A stretch of 33,232 nucleotides of DNA from Acidobacteriota bacterium (GCA_003225365.1 QHZN01000240.1:1-33232); one strand, 5' to 3'; counted from the first letter of the stretch, positions 6,572 through 14,766 are shown. Program-made: numbers and translations. Notes: generated from the letters alone by a model not told the origin.

Positions 6572-7858
6572 CTAGGTCTCGAATGCCTCACGAATAGTAT
6601 TCCAATGCTCGCGGCACCACGCCGCGATCTGTCCAACATTCGCGCCGGCCCGCCACCCGAACCGCCGCCGGAGGTCGAGCAGCCAGGCGATGAACCCTTC
6701 TCGCGGATGGAACAGCAGCAGGTGCAACACCTTTTCGGTTTTGCTTCCCGCGCGCATCGCGTATTCTCCGTCCGGCAACTGAAAAACCGTGTGCATCTGG
6801 AAGCTCGAAACGCCGCGTAGCAGGTATTCGGCCGCCACGCGCCCGGAGCATATATCGCCCGTGGCGCTGAGGGGAAGAGAGCTCGGCTTTCCAGTGTCCA
6901 GAAAGCGTTCGAGCACAGCAAGGTTTCGGTCGCTCAAATCCGGCCCGCCGTAGGCCACGCCTTGATGGCCGTCGAAAACTTTGTCCGGGTCGTAAAGCCG
7001 GTTGGCGTAGATCAGGAAATCCGCCCGATTCGCGCCCGGGGAGGCGGAAATCACGCGGTTGAGCATCCGCAATTGGAATTCGTCCTCGAACAAGGTATTG
7101 AAGAGCTTGAGGCCCAATGAAACCTGGCGGGGGGCGGCGCTGTGGACGAGGCCTGGAACTGTTTCCAGCCACTCGAGCACTTTCGCTTCCTCGCTGGCAC
7201 GAGCGGAACCGGCGAGCGTGGGGCTGAAATCCTTTTCGAGCGGCATCGGCGGGCTGAGATTCTGCCCGCGCCAGACTTCAACCAGCCGGGCGGTGGTGAA
7301 GCGGTATTCGTCTTCCTTCCAGAAACTTTCCGCCGGGGTCGGCAGGTGGTACTTCACCGAAGGCGCCACCAGCATCCCGGCGGGCCGGGCCGCCTCGAGG
7401 GAGCGAGTGAAGAGGTCGCAATAGGCCGCGAAGGTATCAAACCACCCGCGCCCCTTCCAGGTGACCGTCCAACCTTCCTTGCCACTTTTCCCTCGGATTC
7501 GCTCCACCGACATTCGAGTTTCGGGAATGGCCCATTCGTGCATCGCCTGCGCGCCTGACGAGTCCTCGGCGATGAGCGTTTTGAGGACGGTGAAACCGAG
7601 CCCCGCCTCGGCGTCTTTCGAGACTTGGTGGAGGGCAAGCGAAAGCTGACCGGAGCCCTTTCCGAAAGGGTTCTTCACGCTCCAACCGCCGTAAGTACTC
7701 GCGAGGTCGAGTCCGTAGGCGGAATGGACGTAAGCTTCGAGTGGGCGCGGCAGCCCGTCGCGAAAGCGTTCGAAGTCCTCGGCGATTTGCCGGGCTTCGC
7801 GCTCGCCCGCATGGGGCTCACCTTGCAAGCGGACTCGCGGGGGCAGAAATTCGAACAT
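6572..7858 (-). CDS. Dihydroorotate dehydrogenase-like TIM-barrel protein
   Basis: A 428-residue protein reminiscent of the flavin-binding dihydroorotate/dihydropyrimidine dehydrogenase barrel. The N-terminal third has VKNPFGKGSGQ, equivalent to the KNP-x-x-x-ASG loop that contacts FMN, followed by GFTVLKTLI. The C-terminal part has ATGDICSGRVAAEYLLRGVSSFQMHT, equivalent to the glycine-rich phosphate-binding loop and following helix (given here in part: ATGDICSGRVAAEYL). The middle is longer and divergent, and I do not see the usual catalytic Cys/Ser signature clearly, so substrate is unknown. ATG 7858 is preferred over 7921, which lies inside a repeat element. GNAT follows after 34 bases. 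A repeat-filled gap of 323 bases separates it from the aldolase gene upstream. Confidence 0.6.
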   Translation of the reverse strand: MFEFLPPRVRLQGEPHAGEREARQIAEDFERFRDGLPRPLEAYVHSAYGLDLASTYGGWSVKNPFGKGSGQLSLALHQVSKDAEAGLGFTVLKTLIAEDSSGAQAMHEWAIPETRMSVERIRGKSGKEGWTVTWKGRGWFDTFAAYCDLFTRSLEAARPAGMLVAPSVKYHLPTPAESFWKEDEYRFTTARLVEVWRGQNLSPPMPLEKDFSPTLAGSARASEEAKVLEWLETVPGLVHSAAPRQVSLGLKLFNTLFEDEFQLRMLNRVISASPGANRADFLIYANRLYDPDKVFDGHQGVAYGGPDLSDRNLAVLERFLDTGKPSSLPLSATGDICSGRVAAEYLLRGVSSFQMHTVFQLPDGEYAMRAGSKTEKVLHLLLFHPREGFIAWLLDLRRRFGWRAGANVGQIAAWCREHWNTIREAFET

Positions 7859-7915
7859 GAAGGCTCGGTCGGGGACGGATTGGCCTAGCGTGCTGCCGAA
7901 AAACCTTCTGGAACC

Positions 7916-8137
7916 TGTCATTCTGAGCCCAATTCGCTTCGCTCAGGGCAAGCTCTTCGCTTTGTCATTCTGAGCGAAGCGAAGAATCCCTTCACCCCCC
8001 GCTCAGGGTAAACTGCGCGAAGAATCTCTGTCATTTGTTTTCAATGCAATGCAGGGATGCTTCGCGAAGTTTACTCTGAGCCCCTTCGCCGCGCTCAGGG
8101 CCGTTCGCAGCGGAATGGCGAACGGGCTCAGCATGAC
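7916..8137. repeat. Composite inverted repeat of GTCATTCTGAGC type
   Basis: The 323-base gap between the aldolase and DHOD-like genes is mostly repeat. TGTCATTCTGAGC occurs near 7917 and again at 7963, with CGAAGCGAAGAATC following the second. On the right side the same motif appears inverted, ending GCTCAGCATGACA at 8125-8137. An inner pair of 29-base arms, 8002-8030 and 8052-8080, is inverted with 25 of 29 matches, separated by 21 bases. The whole behaves like a MITE-like or REP-like hairpin element. Similar CTGAGCGAAGCGAAG dispersed repeats are common in several soil and aquatic phyla. No ORF lies within it. Confidence 0.75.
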
Positions 8138-8181
8138 AAGATTGGGTTTTTCAGCGACCTGCTGGAGCCGGGCCGAAGCGC

Positions 8182-9165
8182 TCAAGCGGCAGATCTAGTC
8201 CCTAATTCTTTCACAATCTTTCCGAGCTCAGCGAATTCGCTTTCGGCGAGCTCCGGCCCCCAGGGATCGTTCGCGGACTCGCGCTCGATCACACCCTGAT
8301 GTGCGAGCGCCCAAAGAATTCGGCGGATGTAGCCTTCCATCGGCGCGCGAAAAAGCGATTGCGAGAGCCGGTCCACTTGGCGTGAAAGCTCCAGGAACTC
8401 GGCGGAACGCCCTCTGAAGAAGCTCTCGATCATTTTTTTCTGCAGCGTCGCGCACGTCGCGCCCATGCCCACGAGCGCGGCCTCGGCGCCGCACATCAGG
8501 CTGTAGCCGAAGAAGCGGTCCTCCCCTGTGATGACGAGCTTTCCCGGGAATTCCCTCCGAACCAGCCCCGCCACGTCCTGAAAAGTCATGACGCTGTCGA
8601 GCGTCGCGAGCTTGATGCCTAAGACATTTGGCAACGCAAGCAGGCGACGGAGCAATCCGGAAGAATAAAGGATTCCACCCGCGGCTTCATAAAGATAAAA
8701 GAGAATCAGTGGAGCGCCCAAGTCTGCCAGCCGATTGTGAAACTCCAGAATCAATTCGTCGCCTCCCTTGGCACGATGAAAAATGCGCGGAGGATGGACG
8801 AGCAGCGCATGGGCGCCGTGGGCGATGGCATCGCGAGCCATTTCGACGGCGGAGGCGGCGTAGCAGGGAAAATCCGCTGCCGCTTCGGGTGAGCCGCCCA
8901 CGCCCGCGACGACGACCTCGTCGGCTCCGAGCGCCCGCGTCCAGGTCTGCAGGACCTCGAGACGTTGGGTGCGCGTCAGGCGCAGCCCGCGGCCCGTGTG
9001 CGCCCAAACGGCTACGCCAGCCACGCGCTCGCGGGCCATGAAACCGGCATATCGCTCCTGAGCCTCAAGGGAAATTTCAGCGCGGGCGTTGAAGGGCACC
9101 GGCACGGCAGGGATCAGCCCGTGAAGCAAGCGCCGGCGGATCGTTTCCAGGCTGAAAACGCTCAC
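8182..9165 (-). CDS. Dihydrodipicolinate synthase / N-acetylneuraminate lyase family aldolase
   Basis: A 327-residue class I aldolase-fold protein. The Schiff-base lysine is K185 in LGIKLATLD, and Y159 in FYLYEAAGG corresponds to the conserved catalytic tyrosine. The usual GTTGE loop is replaced by HTGRG (56-60), so it is unlikely to be the lysine-biosynthetic DapA. Such paralogues act on other 2-keto acids or sugar acids. The start is a GTG at 9165 whose GTGA overlaps the stop codon of the enolase-superfamily gene, so the two are translationally coupled and probably act in one catabolic route. C-terminal helices (LDRLSQ-type region near 265 to the end) match the family's extra domain. Confidence 0.85.
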   Translation of the reverse strand: MSVFSLETIRRRLLHGLIPAVPVPFNARAEISLEAQERYAGFMARERVAGVAVWAHTGRGLRLTRTQRLEVLQTWTRALGADEVVVAGVGGSPEAAADFPCYAASAVEMARDAIAHGAHALLVHPPRIFHRAKGGDELILEFHNRLADLGAPLILFYLYEAAGGILYSSGLLRRLLALPNVLGIKLATLDSVMTFQDVAGLVRREFPGKLVITGEDRFFGYSLMCGAEAALVGMGATCATLQKKMIESFFRGRSAEFLELSRQVDRLSQSLFRAPMEGYIRRILWALAHQGVIERESANDPWGPELAESEFAELGKIVKELGTRSAA

Positions 9166-10292
9166 AGCTGTACCCTCTCCGTCAAGATCGAGGCGCCAGA
9201 AAGTTTTTCGGCGGCGACGCGGTAACCCATCCCCGGCCCCTCCGGGATTTCAATCAGACCCTCGTGGGAAACCTCGATGGGAGGCGAGATAATATCATCC
9301 ACAAACCACCGCTCGGAAGCCTCCACGTCCGTCGGGTAGCGGAAATTGGGGAGTGTCGCGAGGTGCAGCCCCTGGGCCGAAGCGATCCCGAGCTCGGGCA
9401 TGGTGCCGAGCCAACAGGGAATTCCGGCGGCTTGGCCGAGATCGTGCGCGAGCTTGGCGGGCCCGAGGCCGCCCATGCGCTGGACTTTGATATTCAAGAT
9501 GCGCGCGCTCTTCAAGCGAATGATCTCTCGGACAGCCGCAAGGTCTTCCGCCGACTCATCCAGGCAAATCGGCGTGCGCAATCGGCGCTGAAGCTCGGCG
9601 TGTTCTTCGAGGGCTCGGCGCGCCAAAGGCTGCTCGATCATCAAAAGGTCGAAGCGGTCGAGCTCTTCAAAGATACCGGCATCCTCGAGTCGATACGCCG
9701 CGTTCGCGTCCACCATCAGAGGGATCCCGCCGAAATGCTCGCGCACGGCGCTGACCAGCGCGACGTCGCTCCCCGGCGCGATTTTGATTTTAATTCGCCG
9801 GTAACCCTCCGTGAGGAATCGCCGCACGCGCTCGAGGAGCTCCTCGAGCGTGGGAAAAAGGCCGATGGCGGCGCCGGACTCAATCGCGCGGGCGCTTCCG
9901 CCGAGCAACGCCCAAAGCGGTTTTCGCTCCAAGGTCGCGCGAAGGTCCCAGACCGCTCCTTCGAGCCCCGCCTTGGCGAAGGGCTCGCCGGGAAACTCGG
10001 ACAATTGTTCGAAGCAACTCATGGGATCAAGCTTCTCTCGGCACGCAGGCTCGGGCCGCGCCAAAAAACTCGGCACCAGCCGGTCGCGCAGAAATTTCCA
10101 GGTGGATTCCGGCGTCTCGACGGAATAAAACGCCCCTGCCATCGGCGACGCCTCGCCCCAGCCCCTGCTGCCGTCTTCAGCGACGAGCTCTACCACGATG
10201 GCGTCCTTCGCCGACACTTCCCCACTTGAGATCCGAAAGGGCTCGTGGAATCCAATTCGAATCCAATGCAGCCGGACCTCGACAATTCTCAT
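9162..10292 (-). CDS. Enolase-superfamily enzyme, OSBS/N-acylamino-acid racemase type
   Basis: A 376-residue member of the muconate-lactonizing-enzyme subgroup. Catalytic KxK is K168-I-K170. Metal ligands are D195 (VDANAAY), E220 (MIEQPL) and D245 (CLDES). The second catalytic lysine is K269 (NIKVQRMGG). The C-terminal segment ATLPNFRYPTDVEASER closely follows the pattern of o-succinylbenzoate synthase / N-succinylamino-acid racemase proteins. It lacks the WCGGM(L)E sequence, having WLGTMPE instead. There are no other menaquinone genes in the window, so racemase or dipeptide-epimerase-like activity is at least as likely as MenC function. It is the first gene of the run: aldolase follows with a 4-base overlap. 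A GNAT gene two genes on fits N-acylamino-acid chemistry. Confidence 0.85.
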   Translation of the reverse strand: MRIVEVRLHWIRIGFHEPFRISSGEVSAKDAIVVELVAEDGSRGWGEASPMAGAFYSVETPESTWKFLRDRLVPSFLARPEPACREKLDPMSCFEQLSEFPGEPFAKAGLEGAVWDLRATLERKPLWALLGGSARAIESGAAIGLFPTLEELLERVRRFLTEGYRRIKIKIAPGSDVALVSAVREHFGGIPLMVDANAAYRLEDAGIFEELDRFDLLMIEQPLARRALEEHAELQRRLRTPICLDESAEDLAAVREIIRLKSARILNIKVQRMGGLGPAKLAHDLGQAAGIPCWLGTMPELGIASAQGLHLATLPNFRYPTDVEASERWFVDDIISPPIEVSHEGLIEIPEGPGMGYRVAAEKLSGASILTERVQL

Positions 10293-10396
10293 GCGGCCAT
10301 GGAGTTTATCCGAAATTCCAGGAATTCGGCGCCTGAAGGTTGCCAGCCACGTTTAAGCCCAAGTTCACCGGATTATGAGGTGATTCTGGCACACGG

Positions 10397-10432
10397 AAAA
10401 AGCCCGCGGTTGGGAAAGCCCCAACCGTGGCT
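10397..10432 (-). terminator. Intrinsic terminator of the TIGR04255 cassette
   Basis: Read on the minus strand, CGGTTGGG and CCCAACCG form a strong 8-bp GC-rich stem with a 5-base loop, extended outward by AGCC/GGCT with small mismatches, and followed by a run of five T. It lies about 65 bases after the stop codon of the last cassette gene and before the enolase-superfamily gene, so it marks the transcript end and separates the cassette from the metabolic run. Confidence 0.7.
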
Positions 10433-10496
10433 CCCCGCTTAAATCTTAGTCCGGTTGGGAGCTCTATTCTGGGAAGTCGAGGGAGCGGCGTGTTGG

Positions 10497-10916
10497 TTAG
10501 TACGGGGGATTTCGAAGGACTACCCACGCGGCCGCTTGCGCCATCTCGCGAGCGTTCGCTTTGATTTTGCCGCTGCCGATCCCAGGAGGGCAAATCAATG
10601 CGTGGGCGGGGTCATCATCCCGCACCGGATCGTTCATGATCGGATCGGGACAGACGGCATAACCAAGTCGGCGAGGGATCGCGGCTTTGATCGCTGCCAG
10701 GCTGTGGCGGGGGTAGCGGGCTAGCACAAGCCCTGCCGTTGTAAGCGAGGCTCTGTGAACTGACACCTCCCCCGTGGTGCGATCCAAGAACATGGCAGAG
10801 GAGGGTCTCCAATGTCCTCCGTCGAGCTGCTTAAAGCACGCTTGAGCGGGGTACACGCGGCGCCACAGGTCCTCGTCGTCGGGGATTGAAACGGGGTCAT
10901 CTAACCGGGGCGACAT
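10497..10916 (-). CDS. Uncharacterised cassette protein C (139 aa)
   Basis: A 139-residue soluble protein of no named family known to me. Recognisable conserved-looking blocks are LWRRVYPAQ at about 18-26, HWRPSSAMFLD at 35-45, GEVSVHRASL at about 49-58, RYPRHSLAAIKAAIPR near the middle, and a C-terminal NAREMAQAAAWVVLR. The RRV(H/Y)P-x-Q plus RPSSaaF combination recurs, in my recollection, in small cyanobacterial and soil-bacterial hypothetical proteins. ATG 10916 is chosen since GAGGG sits 4 bases upstream. A longer start at 10946 is possible. It overlaps the preceding gene by 20 bases. No membrane segment or signal peptide. Last gene of the TIGR04255 operon and followed by a terminator. 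Confidence 0.7.
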   Translation of the reverse strand: MSPRLDDPVSIPDDEDLWRRVYPAQACFKQLDGGHWRPSSAMFLDRTTGEVSVHRASLTTAGLVLARYPRHSLAAIKAAIPRRLGYAVCPDPIMNDPVRDDDPAHALICPPGIGSGKIKANAREMAQAAAWVVLRNPPY

Positions 10917-11373
10917 AAGCCCTCGCACCGGATAACCAGCGCACAAGCTCTGGGACGTACCAGGAGATGTCTCGGGTGGGAAGGGGGGCTTCGTACGTCT
11001 TCTCGCCCTCGGCGATTAAATACTCGACGTCGCCGTGGGGCAAGATCTCGATCTCGAGCTCCCGCCGGCCGCTTGTCCATTCGATCTGGAGGCCACCGCC
11101 AGACACGGGGACGATCTGGGGAGTGAGGAAAGCCTCGTTTTCTGCTGCGGAAAGTACCTCGGCCGCCCTTTGGGCCGCTACTAGCTGTATTCGAGGGCTG
11201 CCGTAGCTGTCCCAATCATCTGGCAGGAGCATCAGTTCAGCGATCCTGCGGAGCGAGCTGATTAGGGCGTCCGTGGCGTGGGAAAGCGTGACTATCCCCG
11301 TCAATTGAGAGCCCGTCGTGGGCTCTTCCAATCTCGACCTCGACTCATCGAAGGCCACTGCCGAATCTGTCAC
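10897..11373 (-). CDS. Uncharacterised cassette protein B (158 aa)
   Basis: A 158-residue soluble protein of an unnamed but recurrent family. Markers are the segment LPDDWDSYGSPRI (about residues 50-62), then an alanine-rich helix (AAQRAAEVLSAAE), then PQIVPVSGGGLQIEWTSG, and a strand pair LEIEILPHGDVEYLI. The 'WDSYG...GG-x-x-x-EW' arrangement is seen in hypothetical proteins that occur sporadically. I place the start at GTG 11373 because GTGA overlaps the upstream TGA and GGAAGAG precedes it; a TTG at 11388 in the same frame would give 163 residues. Its stop overlaps the next gene by 20 bases. Function unknown; tight coupling on both sides argues that all three cassette proteins work together. 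Confidence 0.75.
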   Translation of the reverse strand: MTDSAVAFDESRSRLEEPTTGSQLTGIVTLSHATDALISSLRRIAELMLLPDDWDSYGSPRIQLVAAQRAAEVLSAAENEAFLTPQIVPVSGGGLQIEWTSGRRELEIEILPHGDVEYLIAEGEKTYEAPLPTRDISWYVPELVRWLSGARAYVAPVR

Positions 11374-12206
11374 ATTTTTCTCTTCCAAAGTTGATGCATT
11401 CGTTCGCTTGTGAAGTCTGTGAACCCTCTAACGACCCACTCTCTTCCTAGATCAAGCCACTTGAGAATGTCCGAGGTTTCGCCCGAACCTGGCCTGCCTC
11501 GCGCAGTAAGAGTTAATTGAAGAGTTTCTTTCGCGTCGACGGGTCGGAAAGCATGGACGAGCGCAATCCGCAACCGTCCCTGGCTTTCCGGCATCAGGTA
11601 ACTCACATTAAATAATATGCTCTCGGGAGACGGCAAGAAGTTCCCAGAGGCAGCCCCCGCCCAGCAAGGGAATAGCGTCGGCAGGTCAGCGAAAGTGTCC
11701 CAACCTTTGCCGCGGTCAAGGTGGTTCACATAGATAACTTCGCATTGACGGACCTCCGGCAGACCCAGGTCCCGTGAGGCTAGAAAATCGCGAAAATCTT
11801 GCCAATCGCTCTCAAATGCAGGGCGAACATGCTCTTCGTAATGTGGGTACGCCCCGCTTCCGACCATCTTTCTCCAGTTGTGCACAAACCTATCTTGCTG
11901 GACCTGTATGAGCTCTGTATTCGATTCATTGAGAAACCAACAGCGTACCGGTGGCCTTGAGACCAACTCCACGGACGGTGGTTGAGTCTGTTTGAACTCT
12001 AAGGCGGGGCGCTCGACCTCAGACACGAGCAAAGGCTGAACCTCAAAGCGAGGATATCGGCTGCGGATCTCATGCCAAAATAACCCAAAATGAGGAATAT
12101 CCCAGCCTTCGACTGGTGCGAACTGTACCCCGAGCGCCGTCTCGGTTACCGGAGGCTCGTCGAAGTCGGGCAGTATTCGCATCTTGCTCGGTTGCGTGTC
12201 CTTCAC
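11370..12206 (-). CDS. TIGR04255 family protein
   Basis: A 278-residue soluble protein recognisable as TIGR04255, a sporadically distributed family of unknown function. Features in order: FDEPPVTETALGVQF (residues 15-29, the P-P-x-x-E start of the family), a FWHEIRSRYPRFE helix, RCWFLNESNTELIQVQQDRF leading into NWRKM, a helix YPHYEEHVRPAF, and CEVIYVNHL near 155-163, the most characteristic block. The C-terminal half is beta-rich and hydrophobic-alternating without membrane segments. The start is GTG 12206, or ATG 12182 if the first eight residues are not translated; neither has a clear Shine-Dalgarno sequence. It is the first gene of a three-gene operon with overlaps of 4 and 20 bases. Confidence 0.8.
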   Translation of the reverse strand: MKDTQPSKMRILPDFDEPPVTETALGVQFAPVEGWDIPHFGLFWHEIRSRYPRFEVQPLLVSEVERPALEFKQTQPPSVELVSRPPVRCWFLNESNTELIQVQQDRFVHNWRKMVGSGAYPHYEEHVRPAFESDWQDFRDFLASRDLGLPEVRQCEVIYVNHLDRGKGWDTFADLPTLFPCWAGAASGNFLPSPESILFNVSYLMPESQGRLRIALVHAFRPVDAKETLQLTLTARGRPGSGETSDILKWLDLGREWVVRGFTDFTSERMHQLWKRKM

Positions 12207-12433
12207 CTCTTATGCGCAACTCCGCCATCCATGGGGGTCAGGATGGCTTCTGCGCTTCGTAAGTGTGGTGCCCATACTGCCACGCGAATAGGGTCGCGTC
12301 CGACAGCCCTTCAGACGGCTGGGTAGGGTGCCTTCGGACATATGACTTCGGGCATCTTCACGCCCGCGAACCAGATGACAATTCCCCGGCTAGTATTTGT
12401 TCCGGTTTTTGCGATCCTCGAGGTAGGGCGGCA
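12207..12433. other. Spacer upstream of the TIGR04255 cassette
   Basis: About 230 bases between the fusion flavoprotein stop and the cassette start. It must contain the cassette promoter on the minus strand. I see no clear hexamers, inverted repeat or T-tract. A short open frame here on the plus strand is a shadow of the flavoprotein gene. Confidence 0.35.
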
Positions 12434-14755
12434 CTACGACTGGGCACTGGCGGTGCTGCCCGCGGGCGGATGCGCGGGCTGGATCTGAACCAGAGGGCTG
12501 GCAGCCCCCGCGCCGAAGCTCAAGACATCCATGGGGCAGACGGTGACGCAGATGCCGCAGCCGATGCACGAGGAGTTGGCGTTATTAATGGCTTCTTGCT
12601 TCAGCGCGAAGCGCATGACGTCAATCCCCACCAGACAATTCCGGGAGCACTCCGTGCAAGCGATGCATTTATCGTTGGCGACAATTTCGTAGCGGCTGAT
12701 CCCGAGCTTCGTGTAAAGGTGACCCATCAGGTGCATCAGCTTCGCGAGCGGGCACCAGTAGCGGCACCAAATCTTTCCGCCGAGAAAGGGGTAGAGCGTC
12801 ACGGGGAGAATGCCCACCAGCCAAACGTCGGCCATCAGGTGATAGGCGTCAAGCCCGAGCGTCGCCGGCCGGCCGAGCCAGGAAAGCCCGTCCTTGAGCA
12901 CCATCATCACCGTCACCACGGCTGCGGCGATGAGCACCACCAGATTCATGTTTTCCCACCGGATGCTCGCGCGGCCCTTGGGCGCCAGGTGCCGCCAGCG
13001 GTCGCCGAGAGTCTCTGCCAGACCCCCGCACCCGCATATCCAGGAGCAATAACGCTTGCCGTTGAAGAGCACGAAAACCGGGATGATGACGAACGTCAGG
13101 AGCACGCCCCAAACCACCCAAACTTGCGCGGGGTTATAAAAGAAGGTGTAGAAAAACAGCGGCCAGGCATAAACAATCCCGTAAGCGCGCCAGGGCTGAT
13201 TGGCGAAGACAGGGTCCGAGGCCAGCCGCGCGCCCACCCATTGGTATTTGACCGCCCACTGAAAAAGAAATTCCGGAACCAGGAAAAAGAAAGTCCACTG
13301 AAACCCGAGAAGGCTCACGTAGCGCCAGACCTGGAATTTGTCCTTGCGGTCCAGGCCCCAGCGCTTCAGGGCCTGAATGCCGAAGACCGTCATGACCAGC
13401 GTGTAGAGCACCGTGTACCAAAAAGACCACGGGCGATTGAAAAACGAGAGCGCTTTGTAGCCCCATTCGCGGAACGGCCAGAATTCCCGGCCCGAGCCGA
13501 GCTTCGCTCCGTAAATTGTGTATGCAGCTATGAACGACACGCCCAGCCACGCAAAACGGTCGCCGCGCGAGCCCGTCCATAAGAGAGCGACGAGGCCCGC
13601 AGCGGCGGCGAGGAATCCAGCTATTCTGGGGATTTGAGCCAGGCTATCCCCGACGAACGAAGCGTGGCCGCCGAAAATCCAAAGGCCGAAGAGGGTCAGG
13701 AGCACCAGCGCCGCCGCGCGCGCCCAATTGCCATTCCATTCGTTTTCCATTTTCAGGCCGAGGGATTTAAGGAACGCCGTGGGGAGTTCGGCGCCAACCA
13801 ATACGAAGGCGTGATGCGAGGGGACCGTCACGGTTTCCGCGCGCCCCCCGCGCGCGATTTTCAACACCGCCTCTCTTTCACGAAACTCTTGGACATTTGA
13901 ATTGAGCAGAATCTCGATTTTCTTCCTCGCCACGGCTTCCTGGAGTTTTCGTTCGTTGTCCTTAAAGAGGCGCGCGAACTCAGCGCCGCGATAAGAAAGC
14001 CGGACGCGGTTTTGCTCCGCGAGGACGAGCGCCGCCTCGACCGCGCTGTTGCCGCCGCCCACCACCAGGATGTCCTCGTTGTGATAGTGGCGGGGGCTGT
14101 AGAGCTGGTGGTAGACGTTCTCACGGCCTTCTCCGGGGACGCCCAACTGGCGCGGGTTGCCGCGCTGCCCGGTGGCGATAAGGACGCGCCGGGCGCGATA
14201 TTCGGATTTCTCGCTCACCACCCGAAAGCCGCCCTTCGGCAGATTCTCGAGCTTCATCAGGCCTTCTTCAGTGCGCACGTCGAGCGCGTTGTCGCGGACG
14301 ATCTGGTGCCATCGGGCAATCAGGTCTTCCTTTCGCGCGCCGTCGAGCCAAAGCTTGCCTTTGGGCGGGATTTGGTCCGGCTCGGCGTAAACCCACTTGC
14401 CCTCGGGGAAATTTTCGATGGTGTTCGCGAGCTTCGATTTCTCGAGCACCAGCGTGTAAAACCCGCGGTCTTTGGCGGCAAGAGCGGCGTTCAGGCCAGC
14501 GGCGCCCCCGCCCGCGATGATCAGGTCGTAGACGTCGGGGTCGTTCGCGCGCCCGTCGGGAAGCGAGGCGAGGTGCTCGATGAATTCGAATCCCTGGTCC
14601 ATGGCGAGCTTGATGACCGGCGCGCCGGCGAGGTCGCCGATGACGTAGACGCCAGGGACGGTGCTCTCCTGCTGAGCCTTGAGCGCGGGACGGCGCTCCG
14701 ACATATTGGCGCTCGTGAAAATTCTTACGATGCCGTTCTTTATCCTCTCGATCAA
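12434..14755 (-). CDS. Membrane-bound flavoprotein / 4Fe-4S fusion oxidoreductase
   Basis: A 773-residue fusion. Residues 32-60 carry TVPGVYVIGDLAGAP, which in thioredoxin-reductase-like flavoproteins is normally the C-terminal flavin-contacting GD motif. Next comes the FAD Rossmann loop IIAGGGAAG (79-87), ATG at 194-196, and the NADPH loop VVGGGNSAVEAA (231-242). From about residue 342 there are roughly nine membrane segments. These frame CSWICGCGG and CRYWCPLAK motifs of NapH/CcoG-type ferredoxin membrane proteins. The C-terminus has two 4Fe-4S motifs, CIACTECSRNC and CIGCGICVTVCP. The layout suggests NAD(P)H electrons passing through FAD and Fe-S clusters across or along the membrane; the acceptor is unknown. 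Start is TTG 14755 with GGAG 5 bases upstream. It lies 11 bases after the zinc-ribbon gene. Confidence 0.85.
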   Translation of the reverse strand: MIERIKNGIVRIFTSANMSERRPALKAQQESTVPGVYVIGDLAGAPVIKLAMDQGFEFIEHLASLPDGRANDPDVYDLIIAGGGAAGLNAALAAKDRGFYTLVLEKSKLANTIENFPEGKWVYAEPDQIPPKGKLWLDGARKEDLIARWHQIVRDNALDVRTEEGLMKLENLPKGGFRVVSEKSEYRARRVLIATGQRGNPRQLGVPGEGRENVYHQLYSPRHYHNEDILVVGGGNSAVEAALVLAEQNRVRLSYRGAEFARLFKDNERKLQEAVARKKIEILLNSNVQEFREREAVLKIARGGRAETVTVPSHHAFVLVGAELPTAFLKSLGLKMENEWNGNWARAAALVLLTLFGLWIFGGHASFVGDSLAQIPRIAGFLAAAAGLVALLWTGSRGDRFAWLGVSFIAAYTIYGAKLGSGREFWPFREWGYKALSFFNRPWSFWYTVLYTLVMTVFGIQALKRWGLDRKDKFQVWRYVSLLGFQWTFFFLVPEFLFQWAVKYQWVGARLASDPVFANQPWRAYGIVYAWPLFFYTFFYNPAQVWVVWGVLLTFVIIPVFVLFNGKRYCSWICGCGGLAETLGDRWRHLAPKGRASIRWENMNLVVLIAAAVVTVMMVLKDGLSWLGRPATLGLDAYHLMADVWLVGILPVTLYPFLGGKIWCRYWCPLAKLMHLMGHLYTKLGISRYEIVANDKCIACTECSRNCLVGIDVMRFALKQEAINNANSSCIGCGICVTVCPMDVLSFGAGAASPLVQIQPAHPPAGSTASAQS

Positions 14756-14766
14756 GGAAACTCCAC

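Noticed and set aside
12263..13582. Plus-strand frame of about 440 codons antisense to the flavoprotein fusion
   Set aside because: Shadow of a strongly supported gene; composition rich in His, Arg and Pro, with no domain.
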